This document shows, in pieces, positions 42,164 through 54,160 of a stretch of DNA of 64,000 bases. Within the stretch, counting starts at the first letter, position 1. Each line of letters opens with the position of its first letter. The DNA lies in contig OX457036.1 of assembly GCA_949752735.1 (NCBI GenBank), positions 19,478,246 through 19,542,245 of the forward strand. Reading direction: 5' to 3'. The translations under genes and the position numbers were made by a program. The notes under the pieces are model-generated. The model did no database searches. It had not been told where the DNA came from and saw only the letters and a list, made by a program, of their open reading frames with translations. Source of the DNA: Lumbricus terrestris (Eukaryota; Annelida; Clitellata; Crassiclitellata; Lumbricidae).

Positions 42164-42983
42164 GCAACTCTTTCCGGGTATTTGGTGGGTTTCTGTTTTA
42201 CAACCCTCTTAAGTATTTTGTTTCGTCAGTTGCTTTGTACTTTACCAACGTACGGTTAATCCTGATTTTCAACAAAATCTCGATTGTATGCTGAAAAGAA
42301 TTTCAGTATTCTTTCTGTTTCTACGAATCTTGAAGTATTTATGTTATGCAGTATACGCTGATTTGAGATTTCCTTAGTTTTCAATCACTAACTGCGCAAT
42401 GAAATACCGGTAATCGAGCGACTGGTGCATATTATTATTATATGGTAAAACAGAATCAACAGATGAGCCCGCCCATACAAACCTGAATATATTTTAGCGG
42501 AGATGTTTCTTGAAGTGAACTATTATTATTATTTAGTTGTTGGCTTGATATTCACCAATTGAAGTCAAGGTTACTATGTACCACAGACTTACATAGGTTT
42601 AACCGGAAATGTAATGCGTCTTGCCAGCTGGAAGTTTTTGTGTGTCTTGCCAACATTGAAGATATTGGTTCAGAGTATGTTAATAACTGTTGTAGTTATA
42701 GTCATTTTGCTTTTGAAACAGAGCTATGGTGTTGTGTCTTTTTAATTGCAGTTTAAATGTGCTAAATTTCTCATTTGTATATTTTTGTCACAGCTGGTTT
42801 TGCGATTACTTAAATGAATTTCAAACTTCCTTATGCTAGAAATGGTAATGAGAGCAGGTTTTTGTGTAGAGCTGATGAGACTCGTAATTGGAGGTTAGAC
42901 ATTCTCTGAACGTTCTGTAACATGGGACATGATGTTGGAACACAGTAATGGTGCTGATTTCCTGTTTTGCTGGCTCCACCACT

Positions 42984-43238
42984 CAAGGCCGTAGCAATAG
43001 CTAGGGGTGGTTTGGGTGTTTGTACACCCCCGAAATTAAGTAATGTAAAAACGAAATATGTGTTTACTAGCACATGATGTAAGAAGTACAGTGTGTAACG
43101 TATTGGCCATCCAGAACCTGTGATGAGTGCTCACAACACTCTTCCAAACCCCGTAGTTAGTTGATTCAGTTGCTTGTGGGCTTGCTCATGGTCGGGTAAA
43201 CCTTCTCCCCCCTAAATAAAATCCTGGCTACGGCTCTG
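42984..43238 (+). mobile_element. hAT-like MITE, 255 bp
   Basis: The ends CAAGGCCGTAGC and GCTACGGCTCTG are inverted. The flanks tccaccact and ccaccgct look like a decayed 8-bp duplication. Related to sequence at 20745-21060. Confidence 0.75.
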
Positions 43239-43571
43239 CCACCGCTGTATGACAGTTGGAGACATAGCAGAAGTCACAACATTTGAAAGAACTGTGGATC
43301 AGAGAAGTTACCTCGGCACAAAACGGTTTTATGGAATGGCCAACTGTGCGTATTATAATAACTGCTCAACATTTTGCTGATGTGTAGCTATCGAGAGAAT
43401 GACTTTGCTTGCGTTTTTGTTGGAATGTATTGTATTGTTATGATCTGCTTTCGTGTTTATTTCTATGGCCAGCTACTCAATCATCCTATTTTTGACTGAA
43501 GGGTTTTTGATTGCCCTGTGGTGTTTATTGCCCTATGGTGACCTATGTTGTTTATTACCCTATGTTGTTTA

Positions 43572-43936
43572 TAGGGCCGTCTTAGGCATAGGCAAAGCAG
43601 GCAGTTGCCTTGGCGCCAACTTCAAGGAGGTGCCATTTCCACAAAAGTGTGTTTTAATGTTTTTTTCACTAATAACCATTTTCCACAGAATTCAATATGT
43701 TATTCAGCCTTCAGTATACTAATAAAAAATTATAATAAATTATTCAATTGAGCCCATAATTATAAGGCTCTGGCTAGTTCATCTTTGGATTCTGACGTGG
43801 TTTGAACAATTAAATAGGAATCTGAGGGTGCCAAATGTGGGCCTATACTTTGCCTGTGGTGCCATATGGATGCCTTGTTTGGGGCGCCAAAATTCTTGCT
43901 TTGCCTGGGGTGCCATTTGGGTTAAGGCTGGCCCTG
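43572..43936 (+). mobile_element. hAT-type MITE, 365 bp
   Basis: The ends (T)AGGGCCGTCTTAGGC and TTAAGGCTGGCCCTG are inverted, with a perfect 8-bp duplication GTTGTTTA (43564-43571 and 43937-43944). Internal ggtgccat/ggcgcca motifs repeat several times. Confidence 0.9.
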
Positions 43937-45144
43937 GTTGTTTATAGTGTTGTTGATGACTGTGTTGTTACATTATTTTTCCATGAAAGGCTTCCCTGAT
44001 TTCGTTCTTGTGTCATCAGTTGAAAGTTAGAACTCACTCAATGGTACTAGCTATATTTTGCGTAATGTACATTTTTAGTTCATACAGGAAAACAGCAACC
44101 ATTACAGCAATCACCAAAAACCTGAATGACTTAATGGAAAAAACTGAATAAAAAGCTGATTGAAGCTGAAATCTGGCCAATGTTTAAGATCAAATATGCA
44201 TAGAGTTGAGCAGGTCTTGAACAGATTTAATCTAAATTCTAACTTTTATTCACTGCATTCATCGCTGTGTATTGGACCAATGATATGTATTGTAAGTTAT
44301 GCCTAAGGGCCATTCATTCTAAGTGACCAGCCTAAAAGCCATTCTAAATGCCAGCAAACCCAGGAACCATTCTACTAAATGCCAGCAAACCCAGGAGCCA
44401 TTCTATATGACCTGGCAGCCCAAGAGCCATTCTAAATGACCAGTTTAAGAGCATGTCTCGCTTCCATATATACAGCAACAGCTGTCTTTACTGGTACTTT
44501 ACTGAGTGTTTTCGTCTTTTTTGATCGTTTAAGCCTGAAGCTTTAATTTTTATGCTTAAAGTGTTGGACTTTGTGAATTAGATTCACGGATTGGAAGTGA
44601 AGATGAACTTTTGCGTTCTTAGTGATGTTGTGTTGATACATATATTATCTGTGGTTGATGTGATTTCTATTTTCATTCAAGTCTGCATGCTTTTTACGAT
44701 TTTGTCTTATATCTGTGTACAGTTTATTGTTTGCTTGAAAAACCCTTGATCGTCATGTTTTGATCATATATTGTGTATACCAGTAATGTATGGACAGACA
44801 GAAGTTTATTTTATTTTGTGAGATAATAATTTGTATTATTCTGATAAATGAAAGAATTTATTTATGTAGCAGTTTGCAAACAATTCAGAATGATATTCAT
44901 CTGTAGTGCTTAACTTAGAGATCAGCAATGAAATAGGGGCCAAGTTATGCACTGTGTGTAAATCTTAATATTTTCAATGACAGACAAACTTGTGCCAGAA
45001 AGAAGAGAGACTAGGTTAGTCACTTTTGCTTAATGAAGCCAAATTAGCACGAAGCACCAGTTTAACGTCAGATGTAAATGATTCAGAGAGGAAAATCAAA
45101 TTAGAGCCAACCGCTGCTGTACGGAGTACCACGAACTTGACCCA

Positions 45145-45320
45145 CTACAATGAAAAAACTGTTGAATTTGTTACGTAAAAGTGGCTAAATTTAGCCGGAT
45201 CTGGCACCTTGGATTGGACAGGCTTGACTGTGTTTGAACTACTGAGGACAGGACGACAGAGGAAAGATGCATTTGGAGACAGACGGTTCATGGTGCGGCC
45301 AACCTTCGGATCGAGGACGG
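45145..45320 (-). CDS. Possible terminal coding exon of an unidentified minus-strand gene
   Basis: On the minus strand a strong acceptor (tgtcttgtctttag) precedes an open frame ending at a stop at 45145-45147. It encodes VLDPKVGRTMNRLSPNASFL then CRPVLSSSNTVKPVQ and ends FYVTNSTVFSL. Base composition is less AT-rich than the surroundings. No family recognised, and no partner exon could be placed with confidence. It could be a chance ORF; the convergent position relative to RasGRF is plausible for a real gene end. Confidence 0.35.
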
Positions 45321-48001
45321 CTAAAGACAAGACAAAATAATGTGTTTATAATTTATTTGCATATAATATGAATATGCATTTTATTTTTATGCTTATTTAT
45401 ACTACAAGAAGAGAGGGCCAACCAATTATGAGGAATGATTCTTTGAGTATATGCTAAAGTATTTGGTGTCTTGAGTAAAGTTATTTGATTAAACTCACTG
45501 AATAACAACATGCAATGAATAATGACTGCTTCCACGTTTAAACTATATCACAAAAATCTGTTGCCCAGCCACTCTACCATCAACGTTTCAAAGAATATTA
45601 ATTTTTATGCCTGATGAGCAGTATTATGATTCGTATGGATTTTCAGGTACTCCTGCTAAAATAACACAAATCTGGACACAAAGACTGTTATAATGACCAG
45701 AATCTTTGCTTTGGTAATATAATATGCAGCTCCATTGCGTAAGATATTCTCTTTGCTGCACCATCCAAATTATCAAGTAAAAGGTAACTTTGGATCGAAG
45801 TTCAGACAAACCAGGGAAATGGTGTGTTTCAATCCTAATTGAATCCAATTAAGGTCATTTAATGGGCAGGCTACTGGTAAATTTGACATTTTTGTCTCTT
45901 TCTAAGCGTGAATGTAAAGGTTGACAAAAAGCTACATGGTGGATGAAGCATAGATTGCTAATTATGCTTCATCTCGACCTGTAGTTTTGCAGAATCTTAA
46001 CTATGAGAACTACTCTATAAATTGTTATTTATTCTTGTTTGATTAGTGTTAGATGTGTAGCCTGAAAAGTAGTTAAAATTCATTTTTCAAGTTACAATTT
46101 TGCTCATGGCGGTTTGTGCTTGTGCACACATAGGCTACTGGTCTACCAGTTTGTTGGCAGACAAATTTTATACTGTTGTTGATTTATGCCAAATTTTATT
46201 TATTTTTGCAATGCTGCTGACTTAGCTCTTCGTATACTATGTTGCAGTATGTAATGACTGTTGTACGAGCTCGCTAGAAAGTAATCCTTTGTTGACCTCA
46301 ATATTGAGTAATATGGGCCAACAACTTGCTCTGTTGATAAACTGCCAAACTTTATATTGTCAGTAATTTAGTAAATGCGAATAGAGTGAATATTTTTACA
46401 TTGATTTATCAATTCGTCATGCTCACCTTTATAATATTTAAATTTATTGTTGTTAATGTTTTTGGATGAGAGGAAAGTTTGTGAAAGTGTGAATTACAAG
46501 ACCAGTTTAAGCAAAGTATTGGACCTATTTTCTGTTTTGTTTTTTTATCTAGTTAGCCATTTATTTTGTAACTCAAGTAAGGGTGCCTTCATGGTATAAC
46601 CAGATTGTGCATCTAGGCAAAACAACATCAATCAATACTTTTATTGATCACCATGATACATGTAATCAACAGATTAGATGTACATTGGCGTCAATGGGTA
46701 AGCCCAGAGGAACAAAATAGGGTTCTGCTAAGCAGGGTCAACTTAAAATCATCAGATATTAGTCCAACAGTGTCTGTTTAAACTTTAAACACTATGTAAC
46801 ATACTACAATTTAAACATCTTCAAACATTGCTTGAATATGATGCCCATTCTTAATCTACAGGAATGCAATGTTCAGCAACAAAAACAAAAATCAATTAAT
46901 ACAGTAAACATAAAGTAAACTAACATTGTAAAATCACAACAATGTAGGCACAAAACAAATATTAAAAAATTAATTAATCACTTGTAAGTGACCTTGTCTA
47001 ACCAGGCGCCAACTTATGGCATGACCAAACAGAGCGTCAATCAAAGAGTCGAAGAGCAGCCGACAAAAACAGAGGCAGCCATCTGTGAATAACCAGTCTA
47101 GGAAAGCTCAGTCTTGCATTGCCAACATTTTCAGGAACTTAGGTGGAACCCATAATTATGGGATGTATGTATACATGCCGATTTAACTACTGGAATATTA
47201 TATGGATCCTGAACTAGTTTCGAGGATGCATGGTGGAAATAATAAAGGGATAGGCTAAGATCGAGTGACTGAGCAGAACAAACTCGAGGGCAGGAGTCTT
47301 CTTAAACACACTACAGAAACATCTTGTGTGGAAAATGACATATGCCCGAAATTTGGTATGCTTCCAATCGGGCGTAGGCTACTTGAACTAGGCCTATACT
47401 TATTTAATAAGTGGTCTCTGTAGCCTATCATGATATCTTTAATAGAACCACATTGATAAATAATTATTATAACCATGCAGTATGCTAACTACGTAGCAGA
47501 TCTAACGCAGCAGGCCTATTTAATAAATGGTCTCTGTATCATAGTAGGCCTTCTCTTTATAGAACCACATGGATAACCACGCAGTATAAGCCTATGCATG
47601 TCATACTCAATTCACTTTGAATCTAAGCTATCCATATCATATGTGCCTCATGCGCAAATCGTAATCAACTTCTCTAAATTAGATAGGCATAGGACCTAGC
47701 CTACACCGTAGACCTATTATACACACCATGCATAAAGATCCCATCCAGATGCTTACATTTCTGTACCGTTTCGAATAGGCTGCATATTGGTATAGCCTAA
47801 ATATCAAAGGCTATATATGTGACCTGCAGGGCGTATCCAGGGGAGGCCAATCCGGCCATGCCCCCATTAAGAAATTTGCACAGCAGTGCCCCCATCACGT
47901 TTAGACAAGCTTTCAATCAATTAATGCAGCGGGGTGACGCTGCTCCTTTGTGCTTGTTAACTGTCGCGCGTTATGGCGACCGGTTATTCTTTTAATAAAA
48001 C

Positions 48002-48049
<48 letters not shown>

Positions 48050-48551
48050 TATATACCTGGGCACTGCGCTGATTGCAGTGGGGAGCTTTAGTTATTCCAA
48101 TACCTTTAAGTACTACAGGTAGGTCTGCTTAATTGGTCCATGTGTGGAACTTTCTATAGGCGTACACCACAGCATATTGTGGTGCATGAGTAAAAAGCAT
48201 AGGCCCTCAGGCCCTACACTGTAATGTGAAATCTTCTACGGACCAAGGCCATATACACTCTAATGTTCAACATAGGCCTACCATCGTAGTCGTAATCCTA
48301 ATCTCCAATTCCAAATTTCTAAAGCGCTACTCGAAAACCAAGCACGGGGCACCAGCTTATTCATGAGCGCTGCGTTGTGTCAAAAGGGTTATCACTTATC
48401 CGTAAGAGTAGTCCAAAGGTGGTCCGAATCTAGTGATTATAGGATCGGAGGGGCGGGACAGCTGCTACTGAGGCGGGTGTCGTCTGGGTCGCGAATTGGA
48501 AGGTGGAGGAACAAGCTCTACGAGAATACCGTCTTCTTGTATTGCAATTGA
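45321..48551. other. Intergenic, mostly unique AT-rich DNA
   Basis: No genes recognised. It contains a minus-strand LINE 3' end (46618-46760), a TE-like fragment with gcccccat runs (47825-47900), a TA microsatellite (48003-48052) and a possible reversed LINE tail near 48310-48345. Confidence 0.6.
46618..46760 (-). mobile_element. LINE 3' end fragment, reversed
   Basis: atcaatcaatacttttattg at the left, then tgacgccaatgtac-like and gggtaagcccagaggaac blocks; this is the complement of the 3' UTR at about 16265-16425 (same LINE family). Confidence 0.75.
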
Positions 48552-48783
48552 AGTTTAGACATAGACATAGACATAGACATAGACATAGTTTTATTGATCC
48601 CAACAATTGTACATGTATGTTTAACAAAGTATAGATATAATTCACAATAAGAAAATACTCAAAGTGAATAGGTATTATAAGAGTGAGGGAGCAAATAGGC
48701 ACACCAAAAGGGACAAGTCCCGCTAAGCAGGGGCCTAATTAACAAAGTGAAGTGAGAAAGTGAAAGCTGAAGGGAGTATTTGA

Positions 48784-51589
48784 CAGTGGCGGCGCCAGGA
48801 TTTCAGCTTTGGGGGGGCTGAAGCCCCAAGCCTTCCTCCCTCCCAGAGACGCAACGAGAACATTTTCTTCCCAGGGCGGTAATATCGCAATCGCGCGAAG
48901 CTGCGAGTGCCGAATGCATGAACGAAGCACATACCGACCAAGGGTTTTACAAGAAATTGTGCACTGGCACAAACGCGCTCCACATTGCAAGATGTAGTTG
49001 GAGATTGAGTGGGTTATTTAAACGAAGTCAGCAATAATTGTTGAGGTCTTTGATTTTTGGTGTATCCGGCCGCAATCCTAGATTAAGTTCCGAATTATCA
49101 TAAACAAAGGTGTCCAACTAAGGTGGCAAATGAGAATGGCAGGTCCTCAAACGCGTCCTCGTAAAGTCTATGCCATCCCGCACTGTATCATACCCCGAAA
49201 TTTCAGTCATCTGAGCTGAGTTGCTGACCGAGCTGAGCAAGGGCAATACAGTATATACAGTGCGTGTGCACACAGCAGCCCGAGTATCTATGTGGTGAAG
49301 ACAGTGAGGTAATGTAAAGTCCCTATTGTCTTTGACATACCGATATGCAAGCACTCAAAAACCACGTTGACTAGAGTTCTAAGTTATCACAAAAAGAGGT
49401 GTCCAACACCAATTAATATTCAGAAGGTCCACAATACAATGGTGTGCAATTCAGTATTATCGTATAAAAGTCAACCATGGACACAGACTCGAGATCCAAG
49501 TTGTCACAATAAAAGGTGTCCGACACAGCATTAATATTCAGAAATTTTACAATAAAATGGTGTGCAATTAAGTATCATCGTAAGAAAAGTCGACTATGGA
49601 CACAGACTCGAGTTCCAAGTTATCACAAAAAAGGTGTGCAGCACAGTATTGATATCCAGAAATTTTACAATAAAATGGTGTGCAATTCAGTATTATCGTA
49701 TAAAAAGTCGGCCATGAAGACGGACTCCAGTTCCAAGTTATCACAATAAAGGTATCCAACACAGTATTAATATTCAGAAATTTTACAATAAAAAAGTAAT
49801 CACAATAATGGATGGATCCGATTTGACCAGGGTCTATGACAACAGTGGCCGTTACCCTGGGCATTCAATTGAAATAATCACAAATAAAAATAAATCACAA
49901 TAAGGGTATCCAACAGCGCATTAATATTCAGAAATTCCACAATACAATGGTGTGCAATTAAGTATTATCGTATAAAAAGTCGACTTTGGACACGGACTCG
50001 AGTTCCAAGTTATCACAATAAAGGTGTCCAACACAGCATTAATATTAGGAAATTTTACAATAAAATGGTGTGCAATTCAGTATCATCGTATAAAAAGTCG
50101 GCCATGGACACGGACTCGAGTTTCAAGTTATCACATTAAAGGTGTCCAACACAGTATTAGTACTCAGAAATTTTACAATTAAAAAGTAATCACAATAATG
50201 GATGGATCCGATTTGACCAGGGTCTATGACAACAGAGCCCGTTACCCTGGACATTCAATTAAAATAATCACAAATAAAAATAAATCATAATAAAGGTGTC
50301 CAACAGCATTCAGAGAACACTATTATAATTATCTGCCTGCATATTACTAATGACAGAAAACAGTTTAAGTTTCCTTAATACAAAAATATGCATGCTTAGA
50401 TATATGCACACCATTATTTTATGTATATCTATACATATAATTTTCTGAACACAAATGTTTTACATGTATAGGCTAATAACACTAGCACTTTTTAGTTGAC
50501 CATTATATCAAACGTAGGCCTACATTCCCAGACAGTGGTGGTATACAAAACAAGAATATAATAATTATTATACCGAAAATAACAAGAGCGCGCACATTTG
50601 AGGTGTGTAAGAGAAACATGACGCAAATCTGACAACTACATTGTTGTGTCAAAGGCATTTCTGGATAAAACGCAATATTCTGGATAACCAGCAGTCTGTA
50701 ATATCATTTTCATGCATGATGTGCAGTACAGATGCAACACTACTAAGGGAGACTTTAAAAATTTTGCTTTCTGCAGAGCTGTAAGTGTACTCTAAATAGT
50801 TCAGCTCACTTTTGGGAAGGCTGACAGCTTCTATTCCATAAAGAAGAAACGGTTTACAGTAGGCAGCTACTAAATGCAAAAAAAACTGGTTCACTAAATT
50901 TGTAGCATTTACTATGCAACGAATTAAATGACCTAAACAGCTTTATATATAAATGATATTGTATATATAGTTGATTTCGATGCCAATGACCATTGTCTAG
51001 CTTTCTTATTACGAAATAAGCCGTAATGGGTATTTTCTGCTTTTTGCTTTGGGGGCTGAACCGCATTTAGAGGTTATAAACCCTAGCCCTCTGACGACGC
51101 CACTGGCGCAAGCATCTACGTTGTGATTATATAGTTGATTGCGGGAGGGAGAAAATCCTGAACATTCTTTTGTGACGATGATTAATTTTGTGAAATATGC
51201 GAAAAATCAAGAGAAAATACAGCTTTGCACCACTTTTTGAAGGACTAGGCAATTTCGATATTTCTATACGTCTAACACTTATAAAACGGTTTCAATCTGA
51301 AACGAGGTGTCTAAGAGCCATGATGTTTCTTCGACAATTTCGACAACCCTGTCCGGTTGTATGGTCAAAAGGTAAGGGTGCAAACTTGTCACCCGTTTTC
51401 ATAGACTGAGGCCAAGAAATGAAGTCGCTAACTTCATTCTCAAATAGATTTCGATGCCGTTGATGATTGTCTAGTTTTCTTATTACGAAATTAGCCGTTA
51501 TAGACATTTTCCGCATTTTGCTTTGGGGGGGCTGAGCCGCATTTAGGGGGGGCTTAGCCCCCTCCAGCCCCCCCCTGGCGCCGCCACTG
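48784..51589 (+). mobile_element. hAT-type element, 2.8 kb, with internal tandem arrays
   Basis: The ends CAGTGGCGGCGCCAGG and CTGGCGCCGCCACTG are inverted, with a perfect 8-bp duplication GTATTTGA (48776-48783 and 51590-51597). The interior has an array of ~117-bp units (about 49380-50300; landmark gtgtgcaattcagtattatc) with two copies of a ggatggatccgatttgacca block, and a second, internal copy of the right end at about 50980-51107 (gacgacgccactggcg). No transposase ORF seen. Confidence 0.9.
49380..50300 (+). repeat. ~117-bp tandem array inside the hAT element
   Basis: Roughly seven units built on ttatcacaataaaggtgtcc, attcagaaattttacaat and gtgtgcaattcagtattatc. Two units carry an extra ~100-bp block starting taatcacaataatggatgga. 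Confidence 0.9.
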
Positions 51590-53639
51590 GTATTTGAATG
51601 CAGAGATATTACTTAACTAGGGAAATAACAAAATTATTATTTAAAAAAACACTAATGTAATAAACACTACATGAAAAGTTCAGAGAAGGAACAAAATAAA
51701 AGCCAAAGCAATCAAACAATCAAACAAATCAGCATTAGCATGGGTAACCCCTCATGCTATTAACAGAAAACATTACATAATGTATACACACGTAACAAGT
51801 ATTTAAAGTGAGTTAAGTTAGTAGCCTTACGAATGTGAATCGGAATTTTATTCCATATGACAGGGCCTTGGAATTTAATGGAAAATTTCCGAACATTTGT
51901 TTTTGCAAAAATAATAGGCTACTGAAGTCTCTATTACCTCTAGTGAGTCCAGGATGCAATGCAGGAGAGAAGTAGGAAGCAAAGGAAGAAGGGAGGAGGT
52001 TATTGATATATTGATACATAAATTGAGATGTCTGTTCAAATCTAATCTGCTTAATATTTAGGAGTTTATGCTCAGCAAATAGGGGACCAGTATGACAGTT
52101 AACAGTGGATTTAGTGATAACTCGTATGGCTTTTTTTGCAAGGTCATTAAAACATGGAGATGGGTATCATAGGTAGAAGTCCAAATTAAATTAGAGTAAC
52201 TAAGGTATGGATAGACTAGGGTGAAATATAGATTGATAAGCACATGAGAGGGAAGCAAGTAAGAGACTCTCTTAATAATGCCTATACTTTTGGAATTTTT
52301 TTACTTATTTCATCTATATGGACTTTCCATTTTAGGTGTTGATCAATATGAACGCCAAAAAATTTTGTCGTGTAAACTTGAGGAATAATTTTGTTGTCAA
52401 TAAGCAGCTCATTATTTGTTATAGGTATTGGTTTTTTATTTGAACGAAATATGATATAATTAGTTTTAGATAGGTTTAATGAAAGTTTATTTGCCTTGAA
52501 CCAATCACTAGCTGATATTAATTCATTATTGACTAGCTGAAGAAGCTGATCATAGGAAGCATGCGATAAAAATACATTAGAATCATCTGCAAATAGAATA
52601 TAGTGTAAGATGGATGATGAATTTGGGAGGTCATTGATATAGATTAAAAACAGGAGAGGACCAAGGATAGAGCCTTGAGGTACTCCAAATTCTATAGTTT
52701 AAAAGTTAGACAATTTTCCATTACAAAGCACCTGCTGTAGACGATTGCCCAAATAACTAGTAAGCCATCGAAGTGCATTATCTCTAATACCATAGTGTTC
52801 AAGTTTATACAAAAGTATTTTGTGGTCCACAGTATCAAACGCCTTTGCAAGGTCAAGGAAGATACCAATTGAGTATTCATTATTGTCCATGGCCTTGGTA
52901 ATTTTGTCCTGTATATCAATCAGTGACATGGAGGTAGAGTGACCCGGCAGTAATTAAAGGTCGTTGCCGTAGACAGAAATTATTTTTGAAAAAAACGACT
53001 ACAGTCTACATGATTAAGATCGTATTCTGGATTCGAATGTTTGATAGTAAAGTGCTATATAAAATCTCAGTTTGAAATTCTGGCGTTTCATGACGTCATT
53101 AGTCTGCATCACGTGATTTTGATTATATTTACCGATAGTAATTATTAATATAATTATTAATATAATTATTATTATTAATATAATAGTGATAATATAGCTT
53201 TGTATTTCGATATCTGGAGCAGCGAAGCGGCTTTATTGATTTTATAGTTAATCTAATAATGAAAGTAAGCCTTCTGTTTGCTGTGAAAACAAATCATTTA
53301 TGGAATCTTGTATAAAACGTTGATCGACGATAATTTAGTGTTAATGGGTATACTCGTATAGATCTGCCAATTTAGGATCTGTGTCATTTCCAATAATTAT
53401 TGTTAAATCCCACCGGATCTGAGATCCGGCGCCTCGGATTTGAGAGCCGCCACCTGAACTATGAGGTCCGCCACTGAAAAGAGGAGATCCGCGACCTAAA
53501 TGTGTTTCTGTTACAACAATCGACCATTAGCATGGTGTTAGAGTCATTTAATACATAATTATCTACTCAACTTAATTCTGACTGGTAATCCCTCCTCCTC
53601 ATTTTCTTTTCTCAAAATCTTCTCTTGTGACCTTGCGCA

Positions 53640-53705
53640 CTGGGAGCGCCTCTGAGCGGTTCACCCTAGTAGAGGCGCTTTATAAATGTTTTATACAATA
53701 CAATT
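53640..53705 (+). mobile_element. LINE 3' end with ATACA tail
   Basis: gcactgggagcgcctctgag, then tagaggcgctttataaatgt and atacaatacaa. Around it, 52950-54160 has little recognisable: a TATAATTA repeat near 53140-53180 and the dispersed repeat at 53860-53990 shared with 30690-30830. Confidence 0.65.
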
Positions 53706-54160
53706 ATCTGTTATAGATTAGGCTAATTAGCCATATAGGTATAAGTTTTGGATTTGCTTGGCTGCTGATGGTTGAATTCGACTCCTGTAATAACTTGTGA
53801 TCATGCATTCATACTATGAATTATAACAGAGTGAGAATTACCATGGAGTTGAGTGTTCAACACTGTAGTCTTTCTTTGGGCCCCGTATTAAAGTCTTAGT
53901 TTCACACCTTGGGCTCCACGTGGATCATAGTCTGATCCATCAGTTATTTTTTACAATTCTCATAAGTAGGCCTACTGTGAAATTGTGAATTTGTAATGAT
54001 ACTGCGTAGTTGTCAGTTTAAAATTAAACATGTACGAAGATTATTAAGATGCATACAGAACTTTAGCCAATTTTATTTGAGTATTTATCTTCCAATTGTC
54101 ACTGTTTATGACAGGCAAGTGGTGAATTGAATACAGTTATTAATTAATGTTAACTTAAAC

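Larger units (their letters stand above)
41837..45144 (+). other. RasGRF 3' flank / possible 3' UTR
   Basis: No coding sequence recognised. AATAAA-like signals occur at several places (for example about 43214, 43721 and 44146), the first two inside MITEs, so the poly(A) site cannot be fixed. It contains three MITEs (42094-42163, 42984-43238, 43572-43936) and a degenerate repeat of gccattctaaatgccagcaa type (44330-44460). Confidence 0.6.
48552..52945 (-). mobile_element. 5'-truncated LINE split by a hAT insertion
   Basis: Minus-strand LINE with a (TATGTC)n tail at 48556-48588 and 3' UTR to 48783, interrupted by the hAT 48784-51589 and resuming at 51598-52945. Translation upstream gives IGIFLDLAKAFDTVDHKILL (about 52808-52867), the conserved reverse-transcriptase finger motif, then LINLYFTLVYPYLSYSNLIW (about 52183-52242) and a C-terminal part at 51813-52019. 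Frameshifts and stops show it is inactive. Same family as 15256-16428. Confidence 0.88.
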
